From the NCBI GenBank assembly GCA_028281005.1, contig JANQKS010000052.1:1-64000 (forward strand): 64,000 nt of DNA, read 5' to 3'. Below the pieces are notes generated by a model. That model did no database searches and had not been told where the DNA came from. It was given only the letters and a program-made list of their open reading frames with translations. The position numbers were made by a program, and so were the translations under genes. This DNA comes from Pseudomonadales bacterium (lineage in GTDB: Bacteria > Pseudomonadota > Gammaproteobacteria > Pseudomonadales > Azotimanducaceae). Every line of letters starts with the position of its first letter. Within the stretch, counting starts at the first letter, position 1. Below are positions 7,957 through 16,336 of the stretch, in pieces.

Positions 7957-9189
7957 ATGAGCAGCAAGCGACATGCATTGACGTTTGTCACCATCACGGT
8001 GTTTATCGACACCTTAGGGTTTGGCGTCATTATGCCGGTACTGCCCGCCTTCCTGACCGAATTAACCGGCACCAGTCTGTCTGAATCTTCCGCCATCGCA
8101 GGGTATCTGGTGGTGTTTTATGCGTCGCTGCAGTTTTTGTTTGCGCCGATCATCGGCAACTTAAGCGACCGTTACGGCCGCCGTTCGGTGCTGCTCGTAT
8201 CCCTATTTTTCTACGGCGTGAACTACTTAATCGCCGGTTTAGCCACCACCCTTTGGGTGTTGTTCATCGGCCGTATCCTGACCGGCATCACCAGCGCCAC
8301 CTACGCCAGCGCCAACGCCTTAATTGCAGATGTGAGTCCGCCTGAAGAGCGGGCGCAGAATTTTGGCTTGATGGGCATGGCGGTCGGTTTGGGTTTCATC
8401 TTCGGCCCCGCAGTGGGTGGATTGCTCGGCGAATGGGATTTGCGCGCGCCGTTTTTTGCCGCCGCGGGTTTGGCCTTCCTCAACACATTGTATGGACTGT
8501 TCTTCTTAAAAGAGACGCTACCGCCAGAACGACGCCGCGCGTTTGAATGGCGCCGCGCAAATCCGATCGGCATGTTGACCCAGGTGCGCAAGTACCCAGT
8601 ACTAATCGGTTTAATCGCCGCCATGTTCATCTACAACATCGGGCATCATGTGTATCCGTCCAATTGGAATTTCTACACCATCGAGAAATTCACTTGGTCA
8701 CCCTTCGAAGTAGGTTTATCGATGGCCTTGGTGGGTATTCTCATGGCCCTGGTACAGGGCCTGCTCATTCGCAAAGTCATTCCGCTGTGGGGCGCGCCGC
8801 GCGCCGCCTTTATTGGCTTTAGTTGCGCAGCGGTGGCCTACCTTGGCATCGCCTTTGCGCCTAATTCATTGGCTGTCTATGTGTGGTGTTTCGTCTCCGC
8901 GATGGCCGGTTTAGCCGGCCCGGCGGTGACCAGCATCATGAGTAACCAGGTCCCGCAAAATGAGCAAGGTGAATTGCAAGGAATCAATGCCAGCGTTAGC
9001 AGCATCGGCGCCATTATTGGGCCATTGTTGATGACACAGAGTTTCGCCTGGTTTACTGCCCCGGATACGCCCATCTATTTCCCCGGCGTGGCGTTTTTAT
9101 GCGCCGCGGTGTTGACGTTGGTGGCCATTGGTATTTTCGCCCTCAACGTGCGGGTATTGGACCCCAGCGGCAAGGCCACCTCCAGCTGA
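7957..9189 (+). CDS. MFS transporter, TetA-like (DHA1) family
   Basis: The 410-residue protein has about twelve hydrophobic membrane segments. It shows the TetA/DHA1 signature FIDTLGFGVIMPVLPAFL in segment 1 and the loop 2-3 motif GNLSDRYGRRSVLL, so it is a proton-coupled inner-membrane exporter. The substrate is not predictable; similarity in the first helices to tetracycline exporters is a family trait and not evidence of resistance. Its stop overlaps the start of the RidA gene (TGATG), so both proteins come from one transcript. Confidence 0.9.
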   Translation: MSSKRHALTFVTITVFIDTLGFGVIMPVLPAFLTELTGTSLSESSAIAGYLVVFYASLQFLFAPIIGNLSDRYGRRSVLLVSLFFYGVNYLIAGLATTLWVLFIGRILTGITSATYASANALIADVSPPEERAQNFGLMGMAVGLGFIFGPAVGGLLGEWDLRAPFFAAAGLAFLNTLYGLFFLKETLPPERRRAFEWRRANPIGMLTQVRKYPVLIGLIAAMFIYNIGHHVYPSNWNFYTIEKFTWSPFEVGLSMALVGILMALVQGLLIRKVIPLWGAPRAAFIGFSCAAVAYLGIAFAPNSLAVYVWCFVSAMAGLAGPAVTSIMSNQVPQNEQGELQGINASVSSIGAIIGPLLMTQSFAWFTAPDTPIYFPGVAFLCAAVLTLVAIGIFALNVRVLDPSGKATSS

Positions 9190-9572
9190 TGCGCAAACGA
9201 CTATCCAGCGGTTCTGAATTTGAGACAAATATTGGCTATAGCCGCGCCGTGGTCGACGACAACTACGTGTTCATTTCCGGTACCACCGGTTACGACTACA
9301 GCAACATGACCATTTCTAACAACATCGTTGAGCAGACTGAACAGTGTATGCGTAATATCGAAACGGTACTGCAGCAGGCTGGTTGCAGCTGGCCCGACGT
9401 TGTTCGCGTGCGCTACATCATACCCAACCGCGATGAGTTTCCACTCTGCTGGCCGGTGTTAAAAAGCTACTTGGGTGAAGCCGCACCCGCCGCCACCATG
9501 TGGGTGGCTGGTCTGCATGACGAGGCCATGAAAATCGAGGTGGAGGTGACCGCGCGTCTCCCGGCATCCTAA
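9189..9572 (+). CDS. RidA (YjgF/YER057c/UK114) family protein
   Basis: The protein has 127 residues from an ATG overlapping the exporter stop by one base. Family features are visible: SRAVVDDNYVFISGTTGYD, MRNIETVLQQAGCSWPDVVR, the VRVRYIIPNRDEF segment, and AAPAATMWVAGLHDEAMKIE. Canonical RidA deaminates reactive enamines/imines made by PLP enzymes; the substrate-binding Arg of that motif may be represented by the Arg pair in VRVRY, but this was not aligned. Coupling to an exporter is uncommon and suggests a specialised substrate (inference). Confidence 0.85.
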   Translation: MRKRLSSGSEFETNIGYSRAVVDDNYVFISGTTGYDYSNMTISNNIVEQTEQCMRNIETVLQQAGCSWPDVVRVRYIIPNRDEFPLCWPVLKSYLGEAAPAATMWVAGLHDEAMKIEVEVTARLPAS

Positions 9573-9687
9573 ACATTCCGAGCCTATTCGCTTCTATGCA
9601 CTTCTATGCGTGTCACCCGCCCCTTCACCTACACGGCAGAGCTGATCTATAGTGCGCCAACGGGGATGTTAATCGAGAGGTTAAAAC

Positions 9688-10191
9688 ATGTTCGACAAGC
9701 GCAAAGGCAACACTGAGCCTGAGGTCACAAACCCAGCACAGGCCGCCTCACCCGGCGAGTCCTCATCTTTCAACACCAGGAGCACCGCAATGATCGGAAA
9801 AACCATCGTGGTCAAAGGCAACATCACCGGCGACGAGAACCTTGTGGTGGAGGGGTCGGTGGACGGCACCATCGATCTGCCCAACAACGATCTCACCGTA
9901 GGCGAATCTGGGCAAGTGACGGCAGATTTGAAAGCCAAGGTCATCAAAGTGGATGGGCAGGTGACCGGCGACATACAAGGTGCGGAAAAAGTTGTGGTGT
10001 CCAAAAGCGGCCGTGTGCAGGGCAACATCACTTCACCACGGGTCACGTTGGAAGACGGCGCTAAATTTAGAGGCAGCATCGACATGGACCCGGGCGACAG
10101 TCGGGCAACTTCAACACCGACCAAATCTTCTGCCGGTCGCAGCGGCGCCGATGACAGTAAAGCGGCGGCCGCCAAGCAGGAAGCCAGCTAA
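9688..10191 (+). CDS. Bactofilin (polymer-forming cytoskeletal protein)
   Basis: The 167-residue protein consists of a disordered N-terminal ~33 residues, a bactofilin beta-helix domain at about 34-130 and a polar disordered tail. In the core, short repeating strands with Gly and Val are visible (KGNITGDENLVVEGSVDGTI, VTADLKAKVIKVDGQVTGDI). Bactofilins polymerise without nucleotide and scaffold cell-shape or envelope functions. No peptidase or transmembrane partner is encoded next to it, so the role here is open. The following methyltransferase-like gene may be co-transcribed. Confidence 0.9.
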   Translation: MFDKRKGNTEPEVTNPAQAASPGESSSFNTRSTAMIGKTIVVKGNITGDENLVVEGSVDGTIDLPNNDLTVGESGQVTADLKAKVIKVDGQVTGDIQGAEKVVVSKSGRVQGNITSPRVTLEDGAKFRGSIDMDPGDSRATSTPTKSSAGRSGADDSKAAAAKQEAS

Positions 10192-10253
10192 TCGCACGAC
10201 AACGGCGCAGCGCCACTACAACCCCCGTTCCGGGACCGGTTGCCAGCCGCCTG

Positions 10254-10799
10254 TTGCCGGAAGTGTTTGCCGGCTTTGAAGAGGGGGACCGCATCACCGT
10301 ACTTGACCTCGGTCCCGGCAACGCCGAAACGCTGCGGTTCTTATCGCGCTTTCGCGCACGTGTCTATTTCGCTGATCTACTAGACCACCCGGTGTTACGG
10401 GAACCGCCCGAAGACATCGATCCGGGTGACCTTGCCACGGCTTTAAGCCAACAGCTGGGGCTGCCCGGAGACACCAGATTAGATGTCTGTCTGATTTGGG
10501 ACTATCTGCATTATTTGGATTTACCCCTGGTAGAAATTTTATCCAGCGTGTTACGGCCGCTGTTGGCCAAAGGTACGCGGGGTTATGGCTTTGGTACGTT
10601 GCATGGCAAGCCACCACAAGACAGCAATCACTATGGCATCACCGATCTAGAGACCCTGGCGGCACACCCGCTGGACACCCAACCCCGCTATTTTGCCCAC
10701 TCTCAGCAACGCTTAGGTGAACACTTCCCTGCCTTGCAGATTGCGCGAGCGACCTTGCTGCGTGAGGGACGTTTGGAGCTTTTCTTCGAAGGGGTATAA
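10254..10799 (+). CDS. Possible SAM-dependent methyltransferase-like protein
   Basis: The 181-residue protein opens with ITVLDLGPGNAETLRFLSRF, which resembles the glycine-rich SAM-binding motif I, followed by YFADLLD where the acidic residue after strand 2 would sit. The rest is not recognised and no catalytic motif is evident, so methyltransferase activity is tentative. The start is uncertain: TTG 10254 is the first start codon after a stop inside the bactofilin gene, and no clear ribosome binding site is seen. It lies 62 bases after the bactofilin gene. Confidence 0.55.
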   Translation: MPEVFAGFEEGDRITVLDLGPGNAETLRFLSRFRARVYFADLLDHPVLREPPEDIDPGDLATALSQQLGLPGDTRLDVCLIWDYLHYLDLPLVEILSSVLRPLLAKGTRGYGFGTLHGKPPQDSNHYGITDLETLAAHPLDTQPRYFAHSQQRLGEHFPALQIARATLLREGRLELFFEGV

Positions 10800-10832
10800 T
10801 GCAACCTTCAAGTTGCATGGATTACCCTCAGC

Positions 10833-11129
10833 ATGTCTACCGTTGCTGTTGACCTTGTATTCACGGCCCTAGCCGACGCCACTCGCCGACATATTCTGGA
10901 ACAGTTGGCGGCACAGGGCGCCACCAGCGCATCAGCCTTGGCGCAGGACTTACCCATTTCCCGGCAGGCCATCGCCAAGCACCTGCGCATTCTGGAGCAA
11001 GCGGGTCTGGTGGCGCGCGTGCGCAAAGGCAAGCAAGTGTGTTTTGCAGCCCAGGCACATCAACTGGCTGCAACCGGTCGTTGGATGCAACGATTGGCTA
11101 CGCGCTGGGACCCTAGCCTCGCCGTCTAG
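10833..11129 (+). CDS. ArsR-family winged-helix transcriptional regulator
   Basis: The 98-residue protein has an ArsR-type winged helix: VFTALADATRRHILEQLA, then SRQAIAKHLRILEQAGLVAR and the wing VRKGKQVCFAA. It lacks the Cys-Val-Cys metal site of arsenic or zinc sensors, so it belongs to the non-metal branch (SdpR/PagR-like). A common partner of this branch is an SRPBCC protein; none lies next to it here. It ends convergently with the DUF1295 gene, the two stops overlapping by four bases. Confidence 0.88.
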   Translation: MSTVAVDLVFTALADATRRHILEQLAAQGATSASALAQDLPISRQAIAKHLRILEQAGLVARVRKGKQVCFAAQAHQLAATGRWMQRLATRWDPSLAV

Positions 11130-12013
11130 CCGCTCGCCGTCTTTGCGCGCGGGGGCCACAACATCAACACCGGCGTGCTGCGTTTATAAGCCTGATAGGC
11201 CGGATCTTCACCCCAAGCTTTCTCGGCACGGTTTTCCAACATGCGTACACCGCTGATAAAGGTCAGCAATACCACCACAAACAGCGGAGAAATTAAGGTC
11301 AGTAGTTGCCAACCAACCAAAGCCGGATAACTCATGATGGCAATCCCCAACCACAACACAATCTCACCAAAGTAGTTGGGATGCCGGGACCACGCCCACA
11401 AACCGGAAGTGATGAACTTATTGGCGTTGTCCGGGTTAGCGCGGAATGCGGTTTTCTGTTGGTCTGCGGTGACCTCGATGACAAAACCAAACGCCCACAA
11501 AGCCAAACCGAGCCAAAACGGTGTGCCGATCGGCACGCTTTGCGCGGAGGTAATGGCGGCAAGCGCACAGCATGCGGTGATAAACACCCAGGTGCCTTGC
11601 AGCGTCCAGGTCATCAAAAAAATGGGGAACGATTGTTTGATACTGCGAAAACGGCGGTCTTCACCGGCTTTGCGCACGCGCATAAATAAAAACGGCCCTA
11701 AGCGCAGGGCCCACACGACGATGAGGGCCACCAGCAACAAGCTCCGCGGGTCATTGGCCCCCGCCAACAACGCGCCGCTGACCACCATCACAATGTAGGT
11801 GATGCTGCCGGTGAGGTCGTAGTAGTGCTCAGTGCGCTGCACCCAGGCGTGCACAAACATGATCCACTGCACCAGATAGGCAAACAGACCACACAGAACA
11901 AATACCGGCCAACCTGCCGCCACTGCGCTATAGCTGCTGCCAGCCCAGGCAATGAGCACCGCCACCGCGAGGCTCCCGGCGATACCCAGCGTACCTAATG
12001 TCCAATCGTTCAT
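11126..12013 (-). CDS. DUF1295 integral membrane protein (steroid 5-alpha-reductase fold)
   Basis: The protein has 295 residues from the ATG at 12013, with about seven to eight hydrophobic segments. The C-terminal reductase signature is present: DQQKTAFRANPDN, GLWAWSRHPNYFGEIVLW and AYQAYKRSTPVLMLWPP. These resemble NADPH-binding residues of steroid 5-alpha-reductases and isoprenylcysteine methyltransferases. The frame extends upstream over the neighbouring antiporter start, but the reading there is low-complexity antisense. The ATG chosen has a GGAAGG about ten bases away. The substrate is unknown. Confidence 0.82.
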   Translation of the reverse strand: MNDWTLGTLGIAGSLAVAVLIAWAGSSYSAVAAGWPVFVLCGLFAYLVQWIMFVHAWVQRTEHYYDLTGSITYIVMVVSGALLAGANDPRSLLLVALIVVWALRLGPFLFMRVRKAGEDRRFRSIKQSFPIFLMTWTLQGTWVFITACCALAAITSAQSVPIGTPFWLGLALWAFGFVIEVTADQQKTAFRANPDNANKFITSGLWAWSRHPNYFGEIVLWLGIAIMSYPALVGWQLLTLISPLFVVVLLTFISGVRMLENRAEKAWGEDPAYQAYKRSTPVLMLWPPRAKTASG

Positions 12014-12161
12014 GGCTTGCGACGCCTTCCAAATCTCTGCGAGCGGCCATACTAGCAGCTTCTTCAGTGAGACTGACGTGAAGCCCCAAGTCCTTAACTT
12101 GGCGCGGCTGTGGCCTTTCGACATACTGCACGTGTTTATTTGACCTGGCACATGGAGTGCT

Positions 12162-13142
12162 ATGCCGTTTCTGTTGCTCGCAGTTGGAGTCACACTGCTT
12201 CTCATAGGTGGAACCATGTTGGTGAGGGGGGCGTCAGGCATCGCTCGCATTTTCCATGTGCCCACCATGGTCATTGGCCTCACCGTGGTGGCGTTTGGGA
12301 CCAGCACCCCGGAGCTGGTGGTCAACATCACCGGTGCGCTGCGCGGCGAGACGGACTTGGCGTTCGGCAACGCGGTAGGGTCAAACTTGGCGAATTTTGG
12401 CCTGGTACTAGGCATGGCCGCACTGCTTTCGCCCATTTATCTGCAGGGCCAAGTTGTGCGCCGCGAAGTACCGTTTTTATTGCTGGTCACCGCCATCTTG
12501 ATGGTTATGGCATGGGATCAACCACTATCCGGGACCACACCATTGCTCGACCGCGGTGACGCGATCATCTTGTTCCTTCTATTCACCGTCTTTGTGTACT
12601 TCATGGTGCGGGATGTTGTGCGCGATAAGGGGGACCCGGTATTTGTTGAGGCGGAACAATTCCCCGCGGTAGGCAAATCCCTGGGACGCGGCCCTGGCCT
12701 GGCACTCAACTCCGTGCTGGCTTTACTCGGTATGGCTGCGTTGGTGTACGGCGGCACCATGACCATCGAACAAGGCGCGGTGATCGCTGAATTAATGCAA
12801 GTGCCACAGGTAGTAGTGGGCATTTTTGTAGTGGCGGTGGGCACTAGTCTGCCGGAATTGGTGACCTCGGCCATCGCTGCTTACAAAAACGAAACTGACC
12901 TGGCGCTAGGTAACATTGTTGGCTCTAACATCTTCAATTCGCTGGTGGTTTTACCCGCTGCAGGTATCATCCAGCCGATACCTATACCGGAAGGCGGAGA
13001 TTTGGATCTCGCCGTCGGTTTCGCCTTTGTGCTGGTGATGATTCCCTTGTTTGTGTTCAGTAATGCGCGTCTGGGCCGCCGTGCCGGGGCTGCCCTCGTC
13101 TGCACCTATTTCGCCTATATGGCGTACCGCTTCATGGCGTAG
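12162..13142 (+). CDS. Calcium/sodium antiporter, CaCA family (YrbG-like)
   Basis: The 326-residue protein shows two inverted halves, each with an alpha-repeat: VVAFGTSTPELVVNITGAL with GNAVGSNLANF in the first, and VVAVGTSLPELVTSAIAAY with GNIVGSNIFNS in the second. The Glu in each GTSxPE and the Asn in GSN form the ion-binding centre of Na+/Ca2+ exchangers. About ten membrane segments fit the family. The likely job is calcium extrusion across the inner membrane. It is divergent from the DUF1295 gene. Confidence 0.92.
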   Translation: MPFLLLAVGVTLLLIGGTMLVRGASGIARIFHVPTMVIGLTVVAFGTSTPELVVNITGALRGETDLAFGNAVGSNLANFGLVLGMAALLSPIYLQGQVVRREVPFLLLVTAILMVMAWDQPLSGTTPLLDRGDAIILFLLFTVFVYFMVRDVVRDKGDPVFVEAEQFPAVGKSLGRGPGLALNSVLALLGMAALVYGGTMTIEQGAVIAELMQVPQVVVGIFVVAVGTSLPELVTSAIAAYKNETDLALGNIVGSNIFNSLVVLPAAGIIQPIPIPEGGDLDLAVGFAFVLVMIPLFVFSNARLGRRAGAALVCTYFAYMAYRFMA

Positions 13143-13255
13143 CTGGTTTAACAAGACACACACCACCCTGGACGCCGGGGCTGGGGTCTGTATGATTTTG
13201 ACCTTAGCTCGAATCTATGCCTGATCGTTAGACAAATCACTACCTGGGGGAAACC

Positions 13256-13720
13256 ATGTCGAAAACCATTCTTGCCTTGTTGACCGCGCTGCTGTTAACC
13301 ACATCCACCGCAGTACTGGCAGCCAGCGCAGACGAACGCGCACAGACTGCAGCGGAGACTCGCCAAGGCTTGCTAAAAGTTGTGGCGCGCTACTTCGGCC
13401 CCATATTCTTGATGGCGCGCGAGCAAATCCCCTACGACGGTGATGTCGTCAAGGCAAATGCAGAGAAGATTGCGGTGTTATTGCCAATGATTCCCGATTT
13501 GTTTGCCGCTGATACCAGCGCCTTTGACTTGGAAACCGAAGCGCTGAACAACATCTGGGAAGACCTCGACGATTTCAACGCTAAGGCTCAAACCTCCGCT
13601 GAAAAGGCGTCCGCCTTAGCGGCTGCCGCGGCCAACGGCCAAGGTGCCGCCATGCAAGCTTTCGGTGAATTAGGCGGCGCATGTAAGGCGTGCCACGATA
13701 ACTACCGACAACAAAACTAA
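13256..13720 (+). CDS. Cytochrome c' (class II c-type cytochrome)
   Basis: The 154-residue protein has a Sec signal peptide (cleavage near VLAASA, about residue 22) and a four-helix cytochrome c' body. The haem motif CKACH lies near the C-terminus, where class II cytochromes carry it. It is periplasmic; cytochromes c' bind NO/CO or carry electrons. It stands 25 bases before, and probably in one operon with, a cytochrome b561, a frequent pairing that suggests electron transfer between them. Confidence 0.9.
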   Translation: MSKTILALLTALLLTTSTAVLAASADERAQTAAETRQGLLKVVARYFGPIFLMAREQIPYDGDVVKANAEKIAVLLPMIPDLFAADTSAFDLETEALNNIWEDLDDFNAKAQTSAEKASALAAAAANGQGAAMQAFGELGGACKACHDNYRQQN

Positions 13721-13745
13721 GCCGGCCAATCCAACCACCAGCCTG

Positions 13746-14417
13746 GTGTGGGACTTTCCCACCCGGGCTTTCCATTGGTTGCTGGCCTTGTCGCTGTGCG
13801 GCTCCTGGGCTACCGCCGAGGCAGGCTTTGAGTGGATTGATACCCATGATCTACTCGGATACTTCGCCCTCAGTCTGGTGTTGTTCCGCCTTTTGTGGGG
13901 TTTTTTTGGCGCCCGTTATGCACGATTTTCCAACTTCTTAACCGGGCCGCGCAGGGTCTTGGCCACCCTGCCAAAACTGTTTTCCCGACAACCCAGCGAA
14001 GATGTTGGGCACAATCCGATCGGCGGCTGGTCGACGCTGTTGTTTTTGATCCTGGTCACCATCCAAGCCGGTACAGGATTGTTCATCAGCGACGATGTGA
14101 TGCACGTTGGGCCATACAATCACACCATCAGTTCTAGTCTGGCCGGCCAACTGGCGCAGATTCACCATCTGAATTTCACTGCTTTGCAGGTGTTTGTCGC
14201 CATCCATTTGCTGGCCATCGCCTGGTACCGCTTCGGCAAAGGCACCAACCTGGTGGGGCCAATGTTGACCGGAAAAAAACAACTGCAGGATGCCGCTTTG
14301 GGCATCGCGTCGTCACAAACCCTAAAGGCGCTGCTGCTGGCTGCTGTAGCCGCAGCGGCGGTGACCGCATTGATCCAGTTTGCTCCGGAACCGACTTTCG
14401 ACGAATTTATGTTTTAA
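13746..14417 (+). CDS. Cytochrome b561 family membrane haem protein
   Basis: The protein has 223 residues from GTG 13746. It has the family N-terminus WDFPTRAFHWLLALSL, with about four to five membrane segments and histidines for b-haem ligation (AFHW, THDLLGY, IHHLNF, AIHLLAIAWYRFG). The start is doubtful: the frame is open upstream and reads ITTDNKTKPANPTTSLVW, like a normal N-terminal tail beginning at an ATA codon (13698) inside the cytochrome c' gene. It probably passes electrons to or from the cytochrome c'. Confidence 0.85.
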   Translation: MWDFPTRAFHWLLALSLCGSWATAEAGFEWIDTHDLLGYFALSLVLFRLLWGFFGARYARFSNFLTGPRRVLATLPKLFSRQPSEDVGHNPIGGWSTLLFLILVTIQAGTGLFISDDVMHVGPYNHTISSSLAGQLAQIHHLNFTALQVFVAIHLLAIAWYRFGKGTNLVGPMLTGKKQLQDAALGIASSQTLKALLLAAVAAAAVTALIQFAPEPTFDEFMF

Positions 14418-14472
14418 CCCGCTTGCCGATCTGGCGGTGTCAACCAGCAGCCGGGATGCTGTCGAGATTTAC

Positions 14473-15132
14473 TCAGGCGCCTAGCGCGTACTGACTGATC
14501 TGAATGTGTTCGACGCCGTAGTCGGCAAAATTGTCCGTGACCCGACCTTGGATGTATTCCCGCCATGAGAACGGCCGGTACCGCGGCACCTCGCCAGGCT
14601 GCACCCAGGGTTCGACCATGGCATCGAAACGCGGCTGATAAAAAACGGCGTGCTGTACCGGCCAGGTTTGCTGCGCACCGGCACCACACGATGCATACCC
14701 GCCACACAGCGATCGTTGGTCCATACCTGCATCACATCACCAATGTTGACCACAATAGTGTCCGGCTCAGGAGGCACGTCGATCCAGCCGTGTTGTTTGG
14801 AGTGTGCCTGCAAGCCGCCGTGATCGTCCTGGATCAGCAAGGTAATGGCACCCGGATCGGTGTGATGATGTAAGCGCCATGTCGCCCAACTCACTCACAT
14901 TTCTACGCTCCTTTAGAGGCACAGGGTCTTCGGCAGGGCGGCAAAAACCAACCGCATGGTGTCCTCAGCCAAACTAGTGAAGCGTACAAAAAATTCTGTC
15001 AGCACGCGCTGAAACTCCGGATCATGCTGCGGCCAACGCGGTAGCTACCGCCGCGCGCGTTTCGGCAAGCTCAGAGGCGGGCAGGTCACCGCGTAGAGTA
15101 CGGTTCAGGTTGACGTTGGGGATGTGGGTCAT
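14473..15132 (-). pseudogene. Degraded 2OG-Fe(II) oxygenase (isopenicillin N synthase-like family)
   Basis: Pieces in several frames are recognisable in order. The N-terminus is IPNVNLNRTLRGDLPASELA; the catalytic core is HHHTDPGAITLLIQDDHGG, with HRV and the 2OG-binding RYS further on; and the C-terminus is QPRFDAMVEPWVQPGEVPRY. A frameshift follows RYSTPFF, another break lies after about 36 codons, and roughly the first half of the catalytic domain is missing. At 660 bases it is well short of the ~1 kb family length. Its ATG overlaps the stop of the methyltransferase gene (ATGA), so the two once formed an operon. Confidence 0.8.
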
Positions 15133-15749
15133 GATGTATGCTCGTTAGTCTGGCCAGGTTTGCGCACCACAACGCGCGCGAGCGCCGCTGTTTCGAACAG
15201 CCCTTCTTCTGCCACCAGCAGTTCAAGCGCCGGGTCTGCCTGTTGCAGGGTACGCCATAAGCTGCCGGGCGCCACGCGAAAACGCGCGCTGCTGGGGCCG
15301 CTTAAACCCGCGGGGGGCTGCTGCGAACTCTTGCCCAGCTGCAGATGCTGCTCAGCCATCAACACACCCCCCGGGACAAGCCGCGCAGGGAGTTGTGCCA
15401 ACAATTGCGGCGCGATGAAATGACACATCAATATCAGCTGGTAGTTACCGTGGGGTAATTCCGGGTCAGCTAACAAATCCACGCAATGCCAATTTATGTC
15501 TAATGCCTGTTGTTGCGCCAAACGCTCCCCCACCGCCAGGCCAACGCTGGAAATGTCCACAGCGTCCACCGTATATCCCTGTCGCGCCATAAACAGGGCG
15601 TTGCGTCCGGCACCACAGGCCACGTCCAAGGACCGACCGAGCGGTGCTAAGTGAATGTTCTGCTTTAACACACCACAGGGTTGCGCTACGTCGCTGTGGG
15701 CACCGGATGCGTAACGTGCGTCCCACTTTTGCCGATCTGCTTCGCTCAT
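15129..15749 (-). CDS. Class I SAM-dependent methyltransferase (TehB-like)
   Basis: The protein has 206 residues from the ATG at 15749, preceded by GAGGG. SAM motif I is LDVACGAGRNALFMARQGY, followed by VDAVDIS at strand 2 and a conserved MCHFIAP region. The opening SEADRQKWDARYASGAH is typical of the tellurite-resistance TehB/thiopurine-like methyltransferase group. The actual substrate is unknown. Downstream it was coupled to a 2OG-Fe(II) oxygenase gene that is now dead. Confidence 0.85.
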   Translation of the reverse strand: MSEADRQKWDARYASGAHSDVAQPCGVLKQNIHLAPLGRSLDVACGAGRNALFMARQGYTVDAVDISSVGLAVGERLAQQQALDINWHCVDLLADPELPHGNYQLILMCHFIAPQLLAQLPARLVPGGVLMAEQHLQLGKSSQQPPAGLSGPSSARFRVAPGSLWRTLQQADPALELLVAEEGLFETAALARVVVRKPGQTNEHTS

Positions 15750-15856
15750 GTTGCCCTCAACGCCGTGTTGCACCTGGTCCGTTCCCGCGCTAGCTTATGC
15801 GCCCTTTTGCGAAACGCAACGCCATACTAGGAACAAGTCCATGCCGAAGCAAAGCT

Positions 15857-16210
15857 GTGACACTGTCTAAGCTCACTATTGCTAATGCCGGTCTAACCCT
15901 GTTGTGTGGCGTACTAGCCGGTCCCGCGCTGGCGGCAGAGCAGCGCGTCAAAACCAGCCAAGAACAAGCGCTGGCGCACATTGAAGCGACCTTATCCATG
16001 CAAGGTTTGCAGGTGATTGAACAAGCCAGCACTGACCGCTTTGCGCTATTTTATGCGCAGCACGAAGACGGCACACATGTGACCGTGACCTTACGTCAAC
16101 TGCCTGAGCAAAACGACAGCATAGACTTAACCGTCGCTACGGACTCACCCACTAACCCGGCGTTGGAGCGGCGTCTGTTACAAGCCCTAGGAGATATGGA
16201 GGGTAACTAG
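15857..16210 (+). CDS. Small exported protein of unknown function
   Basis: From GTG 15857 the 117-residue product has a signal peptide (IANAGLTLLCGVLAGPALA, cleavage before AEQ) and a mature domain of ~90 residues alternating helix and strand (QALAHIEATLSMQGLQVIEQ, HVTVTLRQL). A TTG at 15797 in the same frame would put 20 extra residues before the signal and is less likely. I do not recognise the family. The gap of about 125 bases to cysK is free of other genes. Confidence 0.6.
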   Translation: MTLSKLTIANAGLTLLCGVLAGPALAAEQRVKTSQEQALAHIEATLSMQGLQVIEQASTDRFALFYAQHEDGTHVTVTLRQLPEQNDSIDLTVATDSPTNPALERRLLQALGDMEGN

Positions 16211-16336
16211 CGGCAAGCCGATTACGAACAACCACACTATTTTTAAGCTTATACGGTCCACCGGTTGTGAATGGCATCCGGGGGCGGTATACGTAAAAAC
16301 CTATCCCTTATAAGAACTGGCCAGGAGGCTTTAAAC

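Noticed and set aside
12014-12436. N-terminal extension of the DUF1295 protein
   Set aside because: The open frame there is antisense to the antiporter start, with low-complexity Pro/Ser/Arg content, and the ATG at 12013 begins the conserved protein.
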